In this document: positions 1 to 10,904 of the stretch, one piece after another | Layout: every line of letters starts with the position of its first letter | Numbering within the stretch: the first letter of the stretch is position 1 | Source: Mactromeris polynyma | Taxonomy: Eukaryota; Mollusca; Bivalvia; Venerida; Mactridae | Reading direction: 5' to 3' | Assembly (NCBI GenBank): GCA_032209605.1 | Contig: JASFXZ010000013.1 | Span: 9,445,901-9,509,900, forward strand | Length of the DNA: 64,000 nucleotides | Made by a program: the position numbers and the translations under genes | Notes under the pieces: model-generated | What the model was told of the DNA's origin: nothing | The model's database searches: none | What the model saw: only the letters and a program-made list of their open reading frames with translations

Positions 1-105
1 TATGAACATTCGGATGTATACCCTTTTTGGTATATTAGAAACTCTACTGAAGATTTATGAAACTGTAGAATATACATGATCAAGATTCCGTACAATCACG
101 TATCG

Positions 106-180
106 TTTTTAGCAAGAGGTTCGTCAGAGCCAAATTGCTATAGTAGGCGAAATCCGCGGACACTCATCGGATGAGTAATC
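106..180 (+). promoter_or_regulatory. Conserved 5' gene module, copy 1 (pairs with 22,196-22,271 on the minus strand)
   Basis: About 75 bases, including AGCAAATTGCTATAGTAGGC-like and CCGCGGACACTCATCG sequence, recur in inverted orientation at the 5' end of the minus-strand ORF at 21,598-22,209, with roughly six differences by eye. In both places the module ends on ATGAGT; here the reading frame starts at 171 and stops after 16 codons. It looks like a duplicated first exon or core promoter of a gene family, or a transposed 5' end. What lies left of the window is unknown. Confidence 0.5.
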
Positions 181-294
181 CAAGAACCGCATTTGCGATA
201 TCAGCTAGAAAACGGATTTGAGTTGACATCACTTACGCAAAAGAAAGGGCCCCAAAGAAACTTGTTGATTAAATTTTGCAAATTACAGAAAACA

Positions 295-360
295 ATGTCT
301 GCCTACGCCGCAGCCGTATCACGCGTGAAGTGCACTGGATTTAACTCAGCGGACGATAGT
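295..360 (+). CDS. Candidate short first coding exon
   Basis: An ATG at 295 sits just after a splice-acceptor-like TTACAG and opens 22 codons (MSAYAAAVSRVKCTGFNSAD and two more) that run to 360, where a perfect donor, GTAAGT, follows. The stretch is richer in C, G and CpG than the surrounding AT-rich DNA. No downstream exon is recognisable and no family is suggested. It lies 115 bases downstream of the conserved 5' module and may belong to the same transcript. It could equally be chance. Confidence 0.25.
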
Positions 361-1700
361 GTAAGTTAGTGTACAGTAGACAAAGATACGTATACAAGAA
401 AACGGTGCAAATATACGTAAATTGAAATCATGGGAAATGCAATTTTCCGTCACCGTTCAGTTGAATATCGACGATTTAAGGAAAATGTTCTAAATTGAAT
501 AAATTCACGTCCTTTTTGTTTTATTGTCGACTGTTAAATATCAACGATTGAAATATTAATCACGACAGGTAAAATAGTACAGTTTAACAAAAACAAAATA
601 TTTTCCATGTGGTGAACAAAATGGCGGCGTCCACGAAAACGCCCGACAACGGAGCAAATACGTGAACTACTATGCGCAGATAAGATGTGTTTGAACAGTC
701 GTATAGAAACAGAACACTGTTGTATCGGTACTTCAATTTACAATGAAAAAGAATGCATTACTGATTCGTGTAACTTGTACAGAAAATGCAACTAGGGGAC
801 AGTTGTCAACCGCGTAATCCTGCCATTTCTTGGACATATTTTCGAGTTTGATATGATGATGATCCATCCTTCTGACTGTCTATACCAATTCTTTGAATAC
901 AATCTTGTGAGTTCAACTCCTTTATTATTTAATATACTGACATAACAAAATAGACTACTGTGATAGGTAAGTCTATGTAAAGGTGACGTCTGTGATCTGC
1001 AGTGAGCCCCTTGCTGTCAGCACTTTCAGTGCTTTGACTCTACACTTTCTACTGAGAGCAGCACTTCAGGGTCATTATGAAATCGTGTCTCTGTTCGCCG
1101 TTTATCATGATTGTGAAGTGACCAGCAGGCATTTCTTATTGCATGTACATCGTATTGTAGTACGACGGCACCATTCTGTACGCAGTAACTCAAAGGTATC
1201 GAGTACATATTTGATAAGATAGGGTTGTTTATATATCAAATTCTATGCTCTATTCTGTTTTCGCCGTCACTTGTTGGGGAGTTGTCCAGCGGGCTTTTCG
1301 AATTTACACGGTTGCAAATTTGTTGTTTTATTTCCATTTCATTATTCTCAGAAAATGTGATATATTGCGCTATTGATTGCCTGATTCCCGGGTATTGGAC
1401 ACGTACATTTACTGACAAAACAACACTTTACATGTTGGCTTATTTGACTGGTTGGCTAGAATGTCACCGGACAGACCAGAGTTCGGTCCCAGGTAGTGCG
1501 CGTTACGTTCTTCAGTGACATTGGTTACGTTCATGTCCTCCAAATGTGAAAACGTTGTCAGTTGCTTGCGGAAGAGCTAGTTAGTACCGGTTGATAATTA
1601 ATCCCAGGAAAACTGGCTGATAATGAAGACGCCCTCGCTGAAATAATAGATTATTAGCTGCACATACATTACTTTAGTAGTGATTTTATTCATGAAAATC
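361..1700. other. Intergenic or intronic DNA, no gene recognised
   Basis: Nothing coding is supported. Points of note: a YY1-like AAAATGGCGGC at 618-628 that opens a 14-codon frame from 621; a donor-like GATAGGTAAGT near 963-972; and at about 1,443-1,490 a tRNA-like patch with a B-box-like GAGTTCGGTCC. None is enough to call a gene. Confidence 0.4.
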
Positions 1701-2044
1701 TATTCATTTATATTATCAATCAGAGCTAAAGTACAATAATTTGGTACTTGATTTGAGCTGTGTTTCACTTTCTCATTGGTATTTGCCATTACACCCAATC
1801 AAACCCTACTGTTTCGTAGGCTGGTGTTTCCCTGGGATCTGTGTGTGAAAGTATTGTCTTGGAGTTGTTATATATGTATATATGTTCATATAAATCTAAT
1901 ATGGATATTCATTGTTTAGTTATATTTGAATGGAATTTGTTGCTATATTATCGAGTTTATTTTTATCTTCGTTGTTTTATACTTCCATGATAAATAGGTT
2001 AATCACTTTGCTTCCTCTACGTTAACAAGTCTTTAGTTCTAGGA

Positions 2045-2105
2045 GATTGATAGTGCTTGGGATACGGCATTGGCTGCTAAACCCATAAGATGTAGGTGCG
2101 AGTCC
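2045..2105 (+). repeat. tRNA-derived (SINE-like) head
   Basis: About 60 bases begin with TGCTTGGGATACGGCATTGG and end with a B-box-like GGTGCGAGTCC. The counterpart in block C is at 50,208-50,268, with a B-box-like GGTTTGAGTCC. The arrangement fits a decayed tRNA-like RNA polymerase III promoter. It does not fold into a clean tRNA by eye, so a SINE remnant is more likely than a tRNA gene. Confidence 0.35.
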
Positions 2106-3189
2106 TGCAAAGTTCACATCCACACTTTATCACCAGTATATGTACTCCAGGTAGTGAACACAGGAACAATCACAACAACCATTCTGCTTTCATTCAATTC
2201 AGATTTGTGTATATAATTTCTAGTATGTATTTCTCCTTTCCTATGAACGACATAGCAAAACATCACGTGTCAATTAATAAAAATAAGAACAATGTAACAT
2301 GTTTATACTTATCGCAGGTATTTACGTTTGATGATACAATATCTTAATCAGGAGACCAAGTATCTGGGTATGCATTTGAACCAAGTTACAATCTGGAGTG
2401 ACAAAATGCCATCTCAGACTTTGAAAGAAATAATAGCAAGGTTAATAGTAATGGATCTTTAAGAAGGAGAATATTGATGCATGGTTGTAGCCTAACTGCC
2501 GTCCTAAAGCAGAGTGAAAATTCAGACTAGGGAAGGCCGCGATCTCGCATCTAACTTCACTTGACAGATCCAAGCACACAGGGGACACAAAACGAGACCA
2601 AACAGATCATCCGGTGCACACACAATATGTGAGACGTCAGTAATAATACCACCATTAGTTATAAAGGAAGCCAATCTAATTGACGATGTATTGAGTTGAA
2701 ATTTTCAAGAAAACTTGACATCTGGTCCTTAAAATACAGACTAATTAATGAGGTTGTTTTAATTTCACTTTAGTTCTTAAGCTAACTTTTATGTGAAGTC
2801 AATGTCAGGTTTTGCTGAAACGGTTTACCGAGCACTTTTCCCATTGTTGTTCTTTTGAGGGTTTGTCATACCCAATTCAAGTATTTTTCAAAGCGGTTAA
2901 CGGATTGTTCAAGGTAGGTAACTACAATCTTGAATACTATCTTTCTTGCATGGTTTTCTCCCTTTGATCCCAGCATACGGGGGTCTGAACAATTATGCAA
3001 TTAGTATCCATATGAGGTTTTATCGACCTGGGAAATGCTATCTACCCAGGGCGTAGCCTCATATCGACCGAATGTAGACAATGTAACACTTGTTTTATTA
3101 TTAAATTATTCAACTCATGTGATGAGATATACATGCTACTGTGTAAAAGAAGGTGTACAACAGTTTTGGTGTATAAAAAAAAAGGCTGG

Positions 3190-3720
3190 TGCGTAAAGTA
3201 AATAGCAAAAATCTGGCGCTCTGCACTTTCCTTAATGCTATCTATCTATAGTTTAAGTTTCATTTAAATCCCATTGGTACTTTTTGAATTAATGACAAGC
3301 AACTTCCTTATAAATCGGAGATAATTCAACAATTACTGAAGGTAGGAATATGGTACTTGCGTACTGCTCTTGTGCATATTGCCCTCTGTCTATGTTTAAG
3401 GTTTCATTTAAAATCTCATCAGCAGTGTTCAAGCAAAAGCGTGTGACGCGCGAAATGGCGGAAGCTAGGACGAACAAGGCGACGACCATATGCCCTACCT
3501 TCGGGGAGCATAAAAATGGAATATCCATCAACGGATTATTTTTAACAAATTGCATATATGAATACTCTAAGTTAATAAAGGTCATCCCGTCCGCCTGGAC
3601 AAGTATAATGAAAACAATATCAATGTGATCTATTGTCAAAACATCTTTAACTCTTCCGCTATTGGATTTAACTACATTCAACGAAAAACCAAGTAAGAAA
3701 GCTATTAACTACCAAAAGCC
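3190..3720. repeat. Degenerate molluscan repeat units
   Basis: Units containing GGTACTTGCGCACTGCTC-like text, followed by CCCTCTGTCTATGTTT and AGTTTCATTTAAA, occur here, at 42,800-43,330 and at 53,650-53,960, and more than once within each place. This explains the 130-codon minus-strand frame in this interval, which I do not regard as a gene. The remainder of 3,720-5,500 is AT-rich DNA shared with blocks B and C. Confidence 0.55.
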
Positions 3721-5522
3721 TATATAAACACAAACATTGGGAAGAAACCATTACCATGCGTAATAATTGGAAACTGGCGTATTTTGTACTGAATTATGTA
3801 ATAGCGGATAACATTGTCAGCGAGTTTATACTAATTCATAAAATCATAGCAACGAATGAAAACCTTTTTTAAATGGACAATATATGATACCCCTCTTTCC
3901 CTCTTTGTCGAAATATTGCAACAAAATCGATCACTTCCTGTTTTTGGTGTACACAATACTTGAATTTGTAAATATGTATATGTCTAGAGCACATTGTTAT
4001 TGGATACACGGCTGAGATGAAATGTTAAGAAGATATCAATATAATATTAAGTCAAGTCGGTTACAGTATCTATACATCTATAAGTGCTATATGATAAGTG
4101 ACAGATGAAAGATAACTTCACGTTGTCAAAATGATATACAGCAACTTTTAATATTTAAACATTATTTCTAGCATATAAAAGAGAACTATTAACCCATACT
4201 AAGTTTATCACGTGTTTGAAATAAACAAAATTACGTAATTGATATATCTACATTAATATACATATAATGCAGGCGGTATACTTTGTGCTTTCTATTCTAT
4301 ATCGTTGATTGGAACAGAAAACTAATTTTGTTGTACACTATCTATTTTTACCATCTATTATTATTCATACATTCATGAATTATGTAGATTTTTCTAAAAC
4401 TTTTCAAAATGATTGTATTTTTTTTTTAACACAACTAGTCATTCTATTAGTTTTCTTTCGTAAGAATAATCATTCTCGATGGTACTACTTAAAACTCACT
4501 TTTAAACGCCACAAGTTACGTAAAAACTATTTCGAAAATATCATAATTATAGAGGAACGTATATTAAAGTACATGTATATGATTTTACTGCAATAAACGG
4601 ACCATCACAAATGGTCCAAAACAAAAACAAAATAAATCACCTTAAACACAAAATCTTTAATATTCTCTTCTTCTGTTCACTTGCAATGACACTCAGGTGA
4701 GTGGGATACGGCCATCTGTGTAATGATGTTGTTGTCATACATCACAAACACGCACACAACTATTATATATTCGCTTAATATGAAACTGATAATCAAAGTC
4801 CTCTGTTGATTATTATCCTGATATGTGTTTTTTTGAATAACTGTCAAACTGTATTTATACAAATTGTACCACATTGTTTAAACATTCAAATCACATACTT
4901 TTATTTAGTTTCTAAGGCCACTTCTAGCATCAGTATAAAAACCAACTTTACCATCTATTCGTTTTTATACATACACGAAGATTGTAGATTTTGTTTAAAC
5001 ACTTTCAAAAAGATTTAATAATTCATTTATAACACATCTGGTAAATCTATGAATTTCCTTTCGTAATAGAGTAACATATTCGACGTTATTACTTCAAACA
5101 TCTCTCTTACATTAACACGTTTCATGTAACGTCTAAAAATTGTATTGAAAATATCAGAAATATAGGTATAAGTAACTGATATGACAAAAAGTACATATGA
5201 TTTTACTGCAATAAAATATCCACCACAAATGGTCCAAAACAAAAAATACTATTTCACCTTCAAATATCAGTATTACACAATGTATTATACTCTTCTGTTC
5301 ACTGCACCATCACTCAGGTGAGCGGTATACGGCCCTCTTGCTTGATGATGTTGTTTTCATACAACACACACAGGCACACACATTATACCTGTAGTTATAC
5401 TATTGATAGTTTGATTCGTTAAATACGATCAGGATAATAAGAGTCCCCCCAAGAGTATTATCCTGATATTTGTTTGTGTTATTACTGTTTAAACTGTATT
5501 TGCAGATAGTGCATCTCATTGT

Positions 5523-7292
5523 TTACTCATTCAAATCATACACTTGTACTTTGTTGCAAAGAGGTCCTCCAAAGATATTTTCAATACTGATATACAGTCT
5601 ATGATTGATGTCACAGTATGTTATTCTCGCAGGACGCACCGCAATGTAATCATCGTAGAGGATGATTTTACTTGTCTTGAAGTCTGGTGATACAACATGT
5701 ATACATCCACTCCTAGCGCTACATACAAACAGAACACCATCTGCTGTAATCACTATACCTTGTGGAGCTTTCAATATATCATGTGTGTATGTACGCAGGA
5801 TTTGTCCTCTAAATGTAACAACACTAACTGTGTCGGTCTTGGAGTCTGATACAATTACAGTATCATTATCTTGTCCAAATGTGATACAGAAAGGCTCATG
5901 TAGTGTATATGCCTTCCATTGCTTTGGTTGTATTGTATGTAGTATCTTACCTTGGATGTCTAGGATTTCCACTCTACTTTGATTTGTATAGCTGACGGCA
6001 AACTTCCCATCTTTGTATGCAATTCCATAGCAAGTACTGTTGACTTTTATCACACTTTGTAAGGTTAATGTTGTGTTAACATAAAGTAGTTGTATTTTAC
6101 TATAACAAGGTAGTGTAACAGCAATCATGTTGGTAGTAAGTGCAGTTACTTTGCTTGGTTCACTTGATGTACTGTAACTTGATATGACTTTATTGTTCAT
6201 AATGTCTATTAACTTAACATTCTTATTGTGCCTATCAATGACCACCAATCTGTCTGGACTGAGAAGTGTACAGTCTGTGATAAAACCGGCATCATTGTCT
6301 GTCATGTACTTCACATAAATGCTTCTGTTATATGTTGCTGTAACATCTATGGTAGGTGTTCTTGGAGTCCTCTGATCTCGGTTTTCTGTCATTGTTCTAA
6401 CCTTCGGTTGAGTTTTTCTTGATAATTTTCCGAGTGGTGCTTTGGCTGAAACTATCTTTTCTATTTCATTGGAAATTTGAAACTCATACTCTTGTTGTCG
6501 CGATTGCTTAATTTCGTGAATCTCCTTTTCCATTGTAACCAGTCTCTGTTTGGCTTGTTTGGTGATTACAAAGAGTGAATTCACATTAACATTAGAGTCA
6601 TGTATTGTTCGAAGTATGACTTCAATTTCAGCTTTCATTGCTTGATTTTCTGCATGTAAAGTGTTCATGTCAGTTTCATCTTCTTTCTTTATTTTAGCAG
6701 CTTCGTCTGTTATATTCTTCTGTACCTCATCTAGGTACTCATTTATCTGTTTACGAGCGGACGTAATCTTACATAGAATGGATTTGTATGATGTGTCTAG
6801 TTTCTTCAAATTGTTGTCTAGTATATCTTCTAGTTCCTCTAGTTCATGATGAATCTGTTGGAGCGTTTGGTCTGTGTCTTTGAATTCTTTGGTCTTATCG
6901 AAGCCATCGGAAATGTCCTGCACTCTATCTTTCTTGCAGGACGTATGCCTTAGCGTCATACAATCTCCACAACCAGGTTCATCGTGTGCCTTGCAGTAAA
7001 ATCGTATTATTTCAGGATGATGTGTCTTGCACACTTCAACACAGATGTCTGGAATGCTTACGGTTCCTTGTTCCCTAGGCATATGTGTCTTGTCCATGAT
7101 GATATGAGCTCTTGTGATTTTTTGTTTTCTATGTACTCCAAGACAAGTTTCGCAGAGGTATTCGTCACATATTTGGCAATATCCTTCCACCGAAATCCAT
7201 TTGCCTTCACTTTTGCAAGGATCACAGAATGATTCATCAGCATCAGCAGACGCTTTACTGAATGACCTCTGCTGTTTCCCACCTTCAGCCAT
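5523..7292 (-). CDS. RING-less TRIM-like protein: two B-boxes, coiled coil, C-terminal beta-propeller (copy A)
   Basis: This 589-residue frame has two zinc-binding B-box-like modules: residues about 22-63 (C23, C26, C39, C42, C47, C50, H54, H63) and about 84-119 (C88, H91, C100, C108, C111, H116, C119). A long charged helical region at about 135-300, with ELEELEDILDNNLKKL-like heptads, should form a coiled coil. The C-terminal 250 residues carry repeated blade-like phrases (LVVIDRHNKNVKLIDI, IVITADGVLFVCS, KVQVYDLNE), as in NHL/WD-type propellers. No RING precedes the first B-box, so ubiquitin-ligase activity is not expected from this chain alone. Bivalves have hundreds of such genes, many linked to innate immunity; the ligand is unknown. 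The coding region is one exon; a splice acceptor lies 72 bases upstream of the ATG. Copy C at 55,180-56,961 is the close paralogue. Confidence 0.9.
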   Translation of the reverse strand: MAEGGKQQRSFSKASADADESFCDPCKSEGKWISVEGYCQICDEYLCETCLGVHRKQKITRAHIIMDKTHMPREQGTVSIPDICVEVCKTHHPEIIRFYCKAHDEPGCGDCMTLRHTSCKKDRVQDISDGFDKTKEFKDTDQTLQQIHHELEELEDILDNNLKKLDTSYKSILCKITSARKQINEYLDEVQKNITDEAAKIKKEDETDMNTLHAENQAMKAEIEVILRTIHDSNVNVNSLFVITKQAKQRLVTMEKEIHEIKQSRQQEYEFQISNEIEKIVSAKAPLGKLSRKTQPKVRTMTENRDQRTPRTPTIDVTATYNRSIYVKYMTDNDAGFITDCTLLSPDRLVVIDRHNKNVKLIDIMNNKVISSYSTSSEPSKVTALTTNMIAVTLPCYSKIQLLYVNTTLTLQSVIKVNSTCYGIAYKDGKFAVSYTNQSRVEILDIQGKILHTIQPKQWKAYTLHEPFCITFGQDNDTVIVSDSKTDTVSVVTFRGQILRTYTHDILKAPQGIVITADGVLFVCSARSGCIHVVSPDFKTSKIILYDDYIAVRPARITYCDINHRLYISIENIFGGPLCNKVQVYDLNE

Positions 7293-7364
7293 ATTAATTT
7301 CCTCTGATGTTATTGTATGTAATATATTTCGGTTATTATCTGGTTCAATGATGAAATTAATTCC
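7293..7364 (-). other. 5' leader part of the TRIM-like coding exon, bounded by a splice acceptor
   Basis: On the minus strand a pyrimidine-rich tract ends in TTCATTACAG just before position 7,364, followed by GGAATTAATTTCATC and then 72 bases to the ATG. The same acceptor and the same 72-base spacing occur at 57,033 (copy C), and the acceptor recurs at 45,642 (copy B). At least one non-coding first exon must lie upstream. The conserved CpG-containing stretch near 7,600-7,710, with CACGTG, is a candidate for it or for the promoter. Confidence 0.65.
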
Positions 7365-8639
7365 CTGTAATGAAGAACAAACAATAGTATCGATAAACAG
7401 ATAAAATTGTAGCTGATAACCACAATTTTAGATGAAATCATGTACTTTGGCCAGTATAAATGAGTTTTAATATGTTAAGGCTATACTGTTTTGTTTTATT
7501 GTTAAGCGTCAAACCTGGTTTGCAAATCCTAGGTACCTACGACACACAGATAAATGGCAAAATAACCATCTTGATGCCAACTGACGCTTGTTTTTCAACA
7601 TCGGTCGGTAACGAGCGTCTGTAAAACGGAGGTATTGATAAACACGTGCTATCGTCATCGTCTCTGGTAATAACGACACTTCAGTTACTTCTGTTGGCGA
7701 TTTTTAAATTTAAATCAAATGACCAATATCACTTAATACGAGAAAGAGTGGGACGTAATATGAGACCATTTTGTTAACTGTTCAAATAACCGTATCAACT
7801 CAATTTTTATAAATTCTGCCACTTATAATTTATAAAGAGCTTGCAGGAAGGAAATAGCTGGTTGATGTACATTCTATCATTTAAACCAAATACAATTTTG
7901 TTTGACGTACTGACCCATCTTTTTCATCGTAACTACTTTTTTATTTCAATCAGCTTTACCCAACATTTAATACGCTCTCCTGCCGGTAAAGTCAAATTCA
8001 TACACACTATTATGTACATAGAGATAACCGTGATAAAGATATCATACGCTCATTGTTTATTTTGGGTCAATTGCATGAGTGCAGTTCAACGATATACTCC
8101 AGTTGAAATTCTACGTGAGCTATTGCCCTCCAGGATTCTCATTATACTCCAAATATTGCGTTTGAGACTCCTGTGGAAAATTAAACTTGGGTTTTAATAA
8201 ACCGCTACTCCCATAGGGTATTAAACTAGCACGAGTGTGTTTGTGGTTTAATGTTTCGTTTAAACAGTCATTTCATTCAAATGCACTATTGTGGCCGCAT
8301 GGAGTCCATATTTAAAAAACATTAATGCACAAGTGGACTTCATGACAAAAAACAGATACGGTATACATACAGACAAATATACAGTCAGCTTGTCCTGAAT
8401 CTTTAAACGCGGACTTTCATCCTGGTCTGATGTGTATTAAATCAGTTTCTATAAAGCAATGGACTCTTTAATTGACGCAGTCATCCCATGCGAACCTTGG
8501 CATATTCATTAACTATTGTTGTTCCTACTTTTCCATCCTATTATCAACATTTCAGTACTGCAGCTGGTGCAAAAGCATTACCGGTTGTCATGATAACAAC
8601 TGTGTATTAAAAAACTTGCAGTCTAGTTTTGTCTTACTG

Positions 8640-8960
8640 TCATGACCAAGTGGCTCAGTAATTAACGATGCTGAACATGAATCCGAATGTTGTAGGATTA
8701 TCCCTCGGCCAACAAGATAAAAACAGAAATGTTTTTCAGCGTTTCTCATTTAACATGGTACTGGTATGTAACCAGCAAAATACTGAACAATGAGTCTGTT
8801 TGGCATATTCTGCTCTACTGGCAGGTAAATTTCCCCCTTCGGTTTCACAATGTCATTGTATGGTTTGCGTGGAGTATACCGGGTCGACCGAAATACCATA
8901 AATGCGCATTAGGAATATTGTACGCGGTGAGTGTCGACCTAATAAACAATGTATATAATG
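8640..8960 (+). repeat. SINE-like element with tRNA-like head (type 1)
   Basis: The head begins near 8,646 with AGTGGCTCAGTAATTAACGA, resembling an A-box (TGGCTCAGT), followed by a B-box position that reads GTAGGATTATCCC here but GTAGATTCGATCCC at 57,766 in block C. The body, containing CCGAAATACCATAAATGCGC, recurs at 48,870 and 57,966. The head is complete here, partly decayed in block B, and truncated in block C. Confidence 0.5.
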
Positions 8961-9019
8961 TTTGTCTTACTTCAACGATAGCTTATCTAGGGTTGCTAAG
9001 CTCAAGGACAGTACAAGAG

Positions 9020-9170
9020 GAGGCGTAGTGGTCGAGGGGTAGAGCGCCTGACGCCTGATCCGGTGATCATGAGTTCGAGCCCCGCGTTGAGCGGGGTTTG
9101 ATCACGAACTTCACAATCCCTACTGGTTGGTAGCCAGGAAGCAGTCATCGTGAGTAATTAATATAAGTTG
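9020..9170 (+). repeat. SINE-like element with tRNA-like head (type 2)
   Basis: The sequence TGGTCGAGGGGTAGAGCGCC resembles an A-box region and GAGTTCGAGCC is a near-consensus B-box, 25-40 bases apart, followed by a tail with TACTGGTTGGTAGCCAGG. The same unit is at 58,093-58,250 in block C. A functional tRNA is unlikely because acceptor-stem ends are not recognisable. Confidence 0.5.
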
Positions 9171-9423
9171 TAAGAACTTGTTTCACAATCGATTAAAATA
9201 AATAAGTTAAACTTAAGGACAGTATACATGTATACTTTGGCCAGCTAAACACCGTGCTAGATCTTGATTATGCACGCCAGATAATTGGAGACTAGCAGTA
9301 CCCATAAAATATTCTGCTCAATTTTCAATGAACAAAATTATAATTATAAATAACATATATATATAATTCTGAAGTAATTATACCCCCACAAACGAAGTTT
9401 GAGGGGGTATATAGGAGTGAGCT

Positions 9424-9537
9424 TGTCGGTCGGTCGGTCGGTCGGTCGGTCGGTCGGTCTGTCGGTCGGTCTGTCGGTCGGTCGGTCTGTCGGTCGGTCG
9501 GTCTGTCGGTCGGTCTGTCTGTCGGTCGGTCTGTCGG
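9424..9537 (+). repeat. (GGTC)n microsatellite with TGTC variants
   Basis: About 28 tetranucleotide units, GGTC interspersed with TGTC, sit immediately inside the hairpin end of the surrounding element. On the other strand they read as a Pro-Thr-Asp-Arg repeat, which is not a gene. Confidence 0.9.
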
Positions 9538-10002
9538 TTTTCATGGTTTCCGGACGATAACTCATGAAAGGCTAGACAGATTTGAAAAATTTTTGGTACA
9601 CATGTGTAACATCAGAAGATATAGGTCAAGTTCGATATTGGGGCTGGTGGGGCCAAGGTCAAGGTCACTGTTACTAAAAATAGTTTCTCTTGGTTTTCAT
9701 GGTTTCCGGACGATAACTCATGAAAGGCTAGACAGATTTGAAAATTTTTGGTACACAGGTGTAACATCAGAAGATACAGGTCAAGTTCGATATTGGGGCT
9801 GGTGGGGCCAAGGTCAAGGTCACTGTTACTAAAAATAGTTTCTCTTGGTTTTCATGGTTTCCGGACGATAACTCATGAAAGGTTAGACAGATTTGAAAAT
9901 TTTTTGGTACACAGGTGTAACATCAGAAGATACAGGTCAAGTTCGATATTGGGGCTGGTGGGGCCAAGGTCAAGGTCACTGTTACTAAAAATAGTTTCTC
10001 TT
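9536..10002 (+). repeat. Three tandem 155-156-bp core repeats
   Basis: Units begin at 9,536, 9,692 and 9,847 with GGTTTTCATGGTTTCCGG and differ at only a few positions. Each includes CCAAGGTCAAGGTCACTG, in which AGGTCA occurs twice with no spacer. The low divergence suggests recent expansion or homogenisation. Plus-strand frames of 79 and 89 codons here are by-products of the repeat. Confidence 0.9.
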
Positions 10003-10904
10003 ACTTTCACTTACTAGCAAATGGTTTGTTTTTAGTTGTAAACGACTTATCTTTCTGTGAAAATAACTGTTATTTCTAGCATATTGTTTGATATATTTTG
10101 CATTGATTTAGTTCCTTTTTGCCCAGCTTTTTGTGAGCAATTCTATACAAGTTCAGTTTTTTATTTCACAGGAACTGTTGATTAGTTCTTACTGTTCTGT
10201 TGGCAGCATTTTTGGTTTATTACATTCAGATACTAGCAAATGGTTTGTTTTTGTTGTTGAAGACTCGCCTTTCAGTGAAAATAACGGGATTTCTTTTAAA
10301 ATCCATTGAAATAAGGCATAATATAATGTTATATCCAGGTAGTTTGATTATTTGATTAAATCTGTGAAACTGCAGTCAAGGACAATGGAACAAAATGTCT
10401 TGATTGCGAATATAAATTGTATCAATTTAATACGCTTTGTTGCTATATTTGTTCGAATTTGAATGCAAAATGTTCAGATCTTGGGAGTTAAAATCAAATA
10501 TATTGGTGTTACTAGTTCATACTCTAGTCGAATGTATCATTATATTTCTTTGTGACAAAGTGCTATATATTACTGTTCATTTTTTCTATTTTATTGATTT
10601 TGACCTGACTCCCATACTGTGGTATTCATATCACCTCCGAAATATTAAAATGTACACAATTCTTATTATAACCATACTTCAAAATATGCAATGGGGGCTA
10701 TATGGGAATCACCACTTGTTCCGTCATGTCACATAACATGGTTTTCCATGAATTATTTCTACCAAGCCTAGTTGTGTATATTGTCGGCACATTCTGATTG
10801 TGGTCCTGTAGTGATAGATAGTGATAGATAATTTCATTGTCTTGACTGGCGGCCATCTTTGAATTTATCAAAAATATGTCTGACAAAGCGGTATTGTGGG
10901 GGTA

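Larger units (their letters stand above)
7365..9380. other. Non-coding part of block A between TRIM leader and inserted element
   Basis: No gene is seen. The piece at 7,430-7,720 is about 93% identical to 57,100-57,400 and may hold the first exon or promoter of the TRIM-like gene. The piece at about 8,082-8,690 is present in block B (with a LINE inside) but missing from block C, so C has lost roughly 600 bases. Two SINE-like units, listed separately, occupy much of 8,640-9,170. Confidence 0.5.
9381..10904 (+). mobile_element. Non-autonomous element with hairpin end, GGTC microsatellite and core tandem repeats
   Basis: The left end is a hairpin, TACCCCCACAAAC opposite GTTTGAGGGGGTA, and the right end is TTGTGGGGGTA, the inverted complement of the first 11 bases. 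TTA flanks both ends (9,378-9,380 and 10,905-10,907). Inside are a (GGTC/TGTC)n tract, three 155-156-bp core repeats, and a 70-bp direct repeat at about 10,011 and 10,231. Block C has no element at the matching site near 58,430, although about 25 bases beside the site also differ. No transposase frame is present. The design (end hairpin, microsatellite, tandem cores) recalls the pearl/HINE elements of bivalves, but the terminal inverted repeats would fit a MITE. Confidence 0.65.

Noticed and set aside
3289..3681. 130-codon minus-strand ORF
   Set aside because: It lies entirely in degenerate molluscan repeat units, also seen at 43 and 53 kb, and is not kept as a frame in those copies.
7293..7364. 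Extension of the TRIM-like protein into an upstream exon, possibly adding a RING, because the leader of copy A is open in frame
   Set aside because: The same leader in copy C contains TGA in frame with the ATG, so the leader is untranslated at least there.
9020..9090. Functional tRNA genes at 9.0, 46.3 and 58.1 kb
   Set aside because: A- and B-box-like words are present but acceptor stems and anticodon arms do not pair convincingly; SINE heads fit better.
9344..9565. Pro-Thr-Asp-Arg-rich small protein
   Set aside because: It is a direct translation of the GGTC microsatellite.
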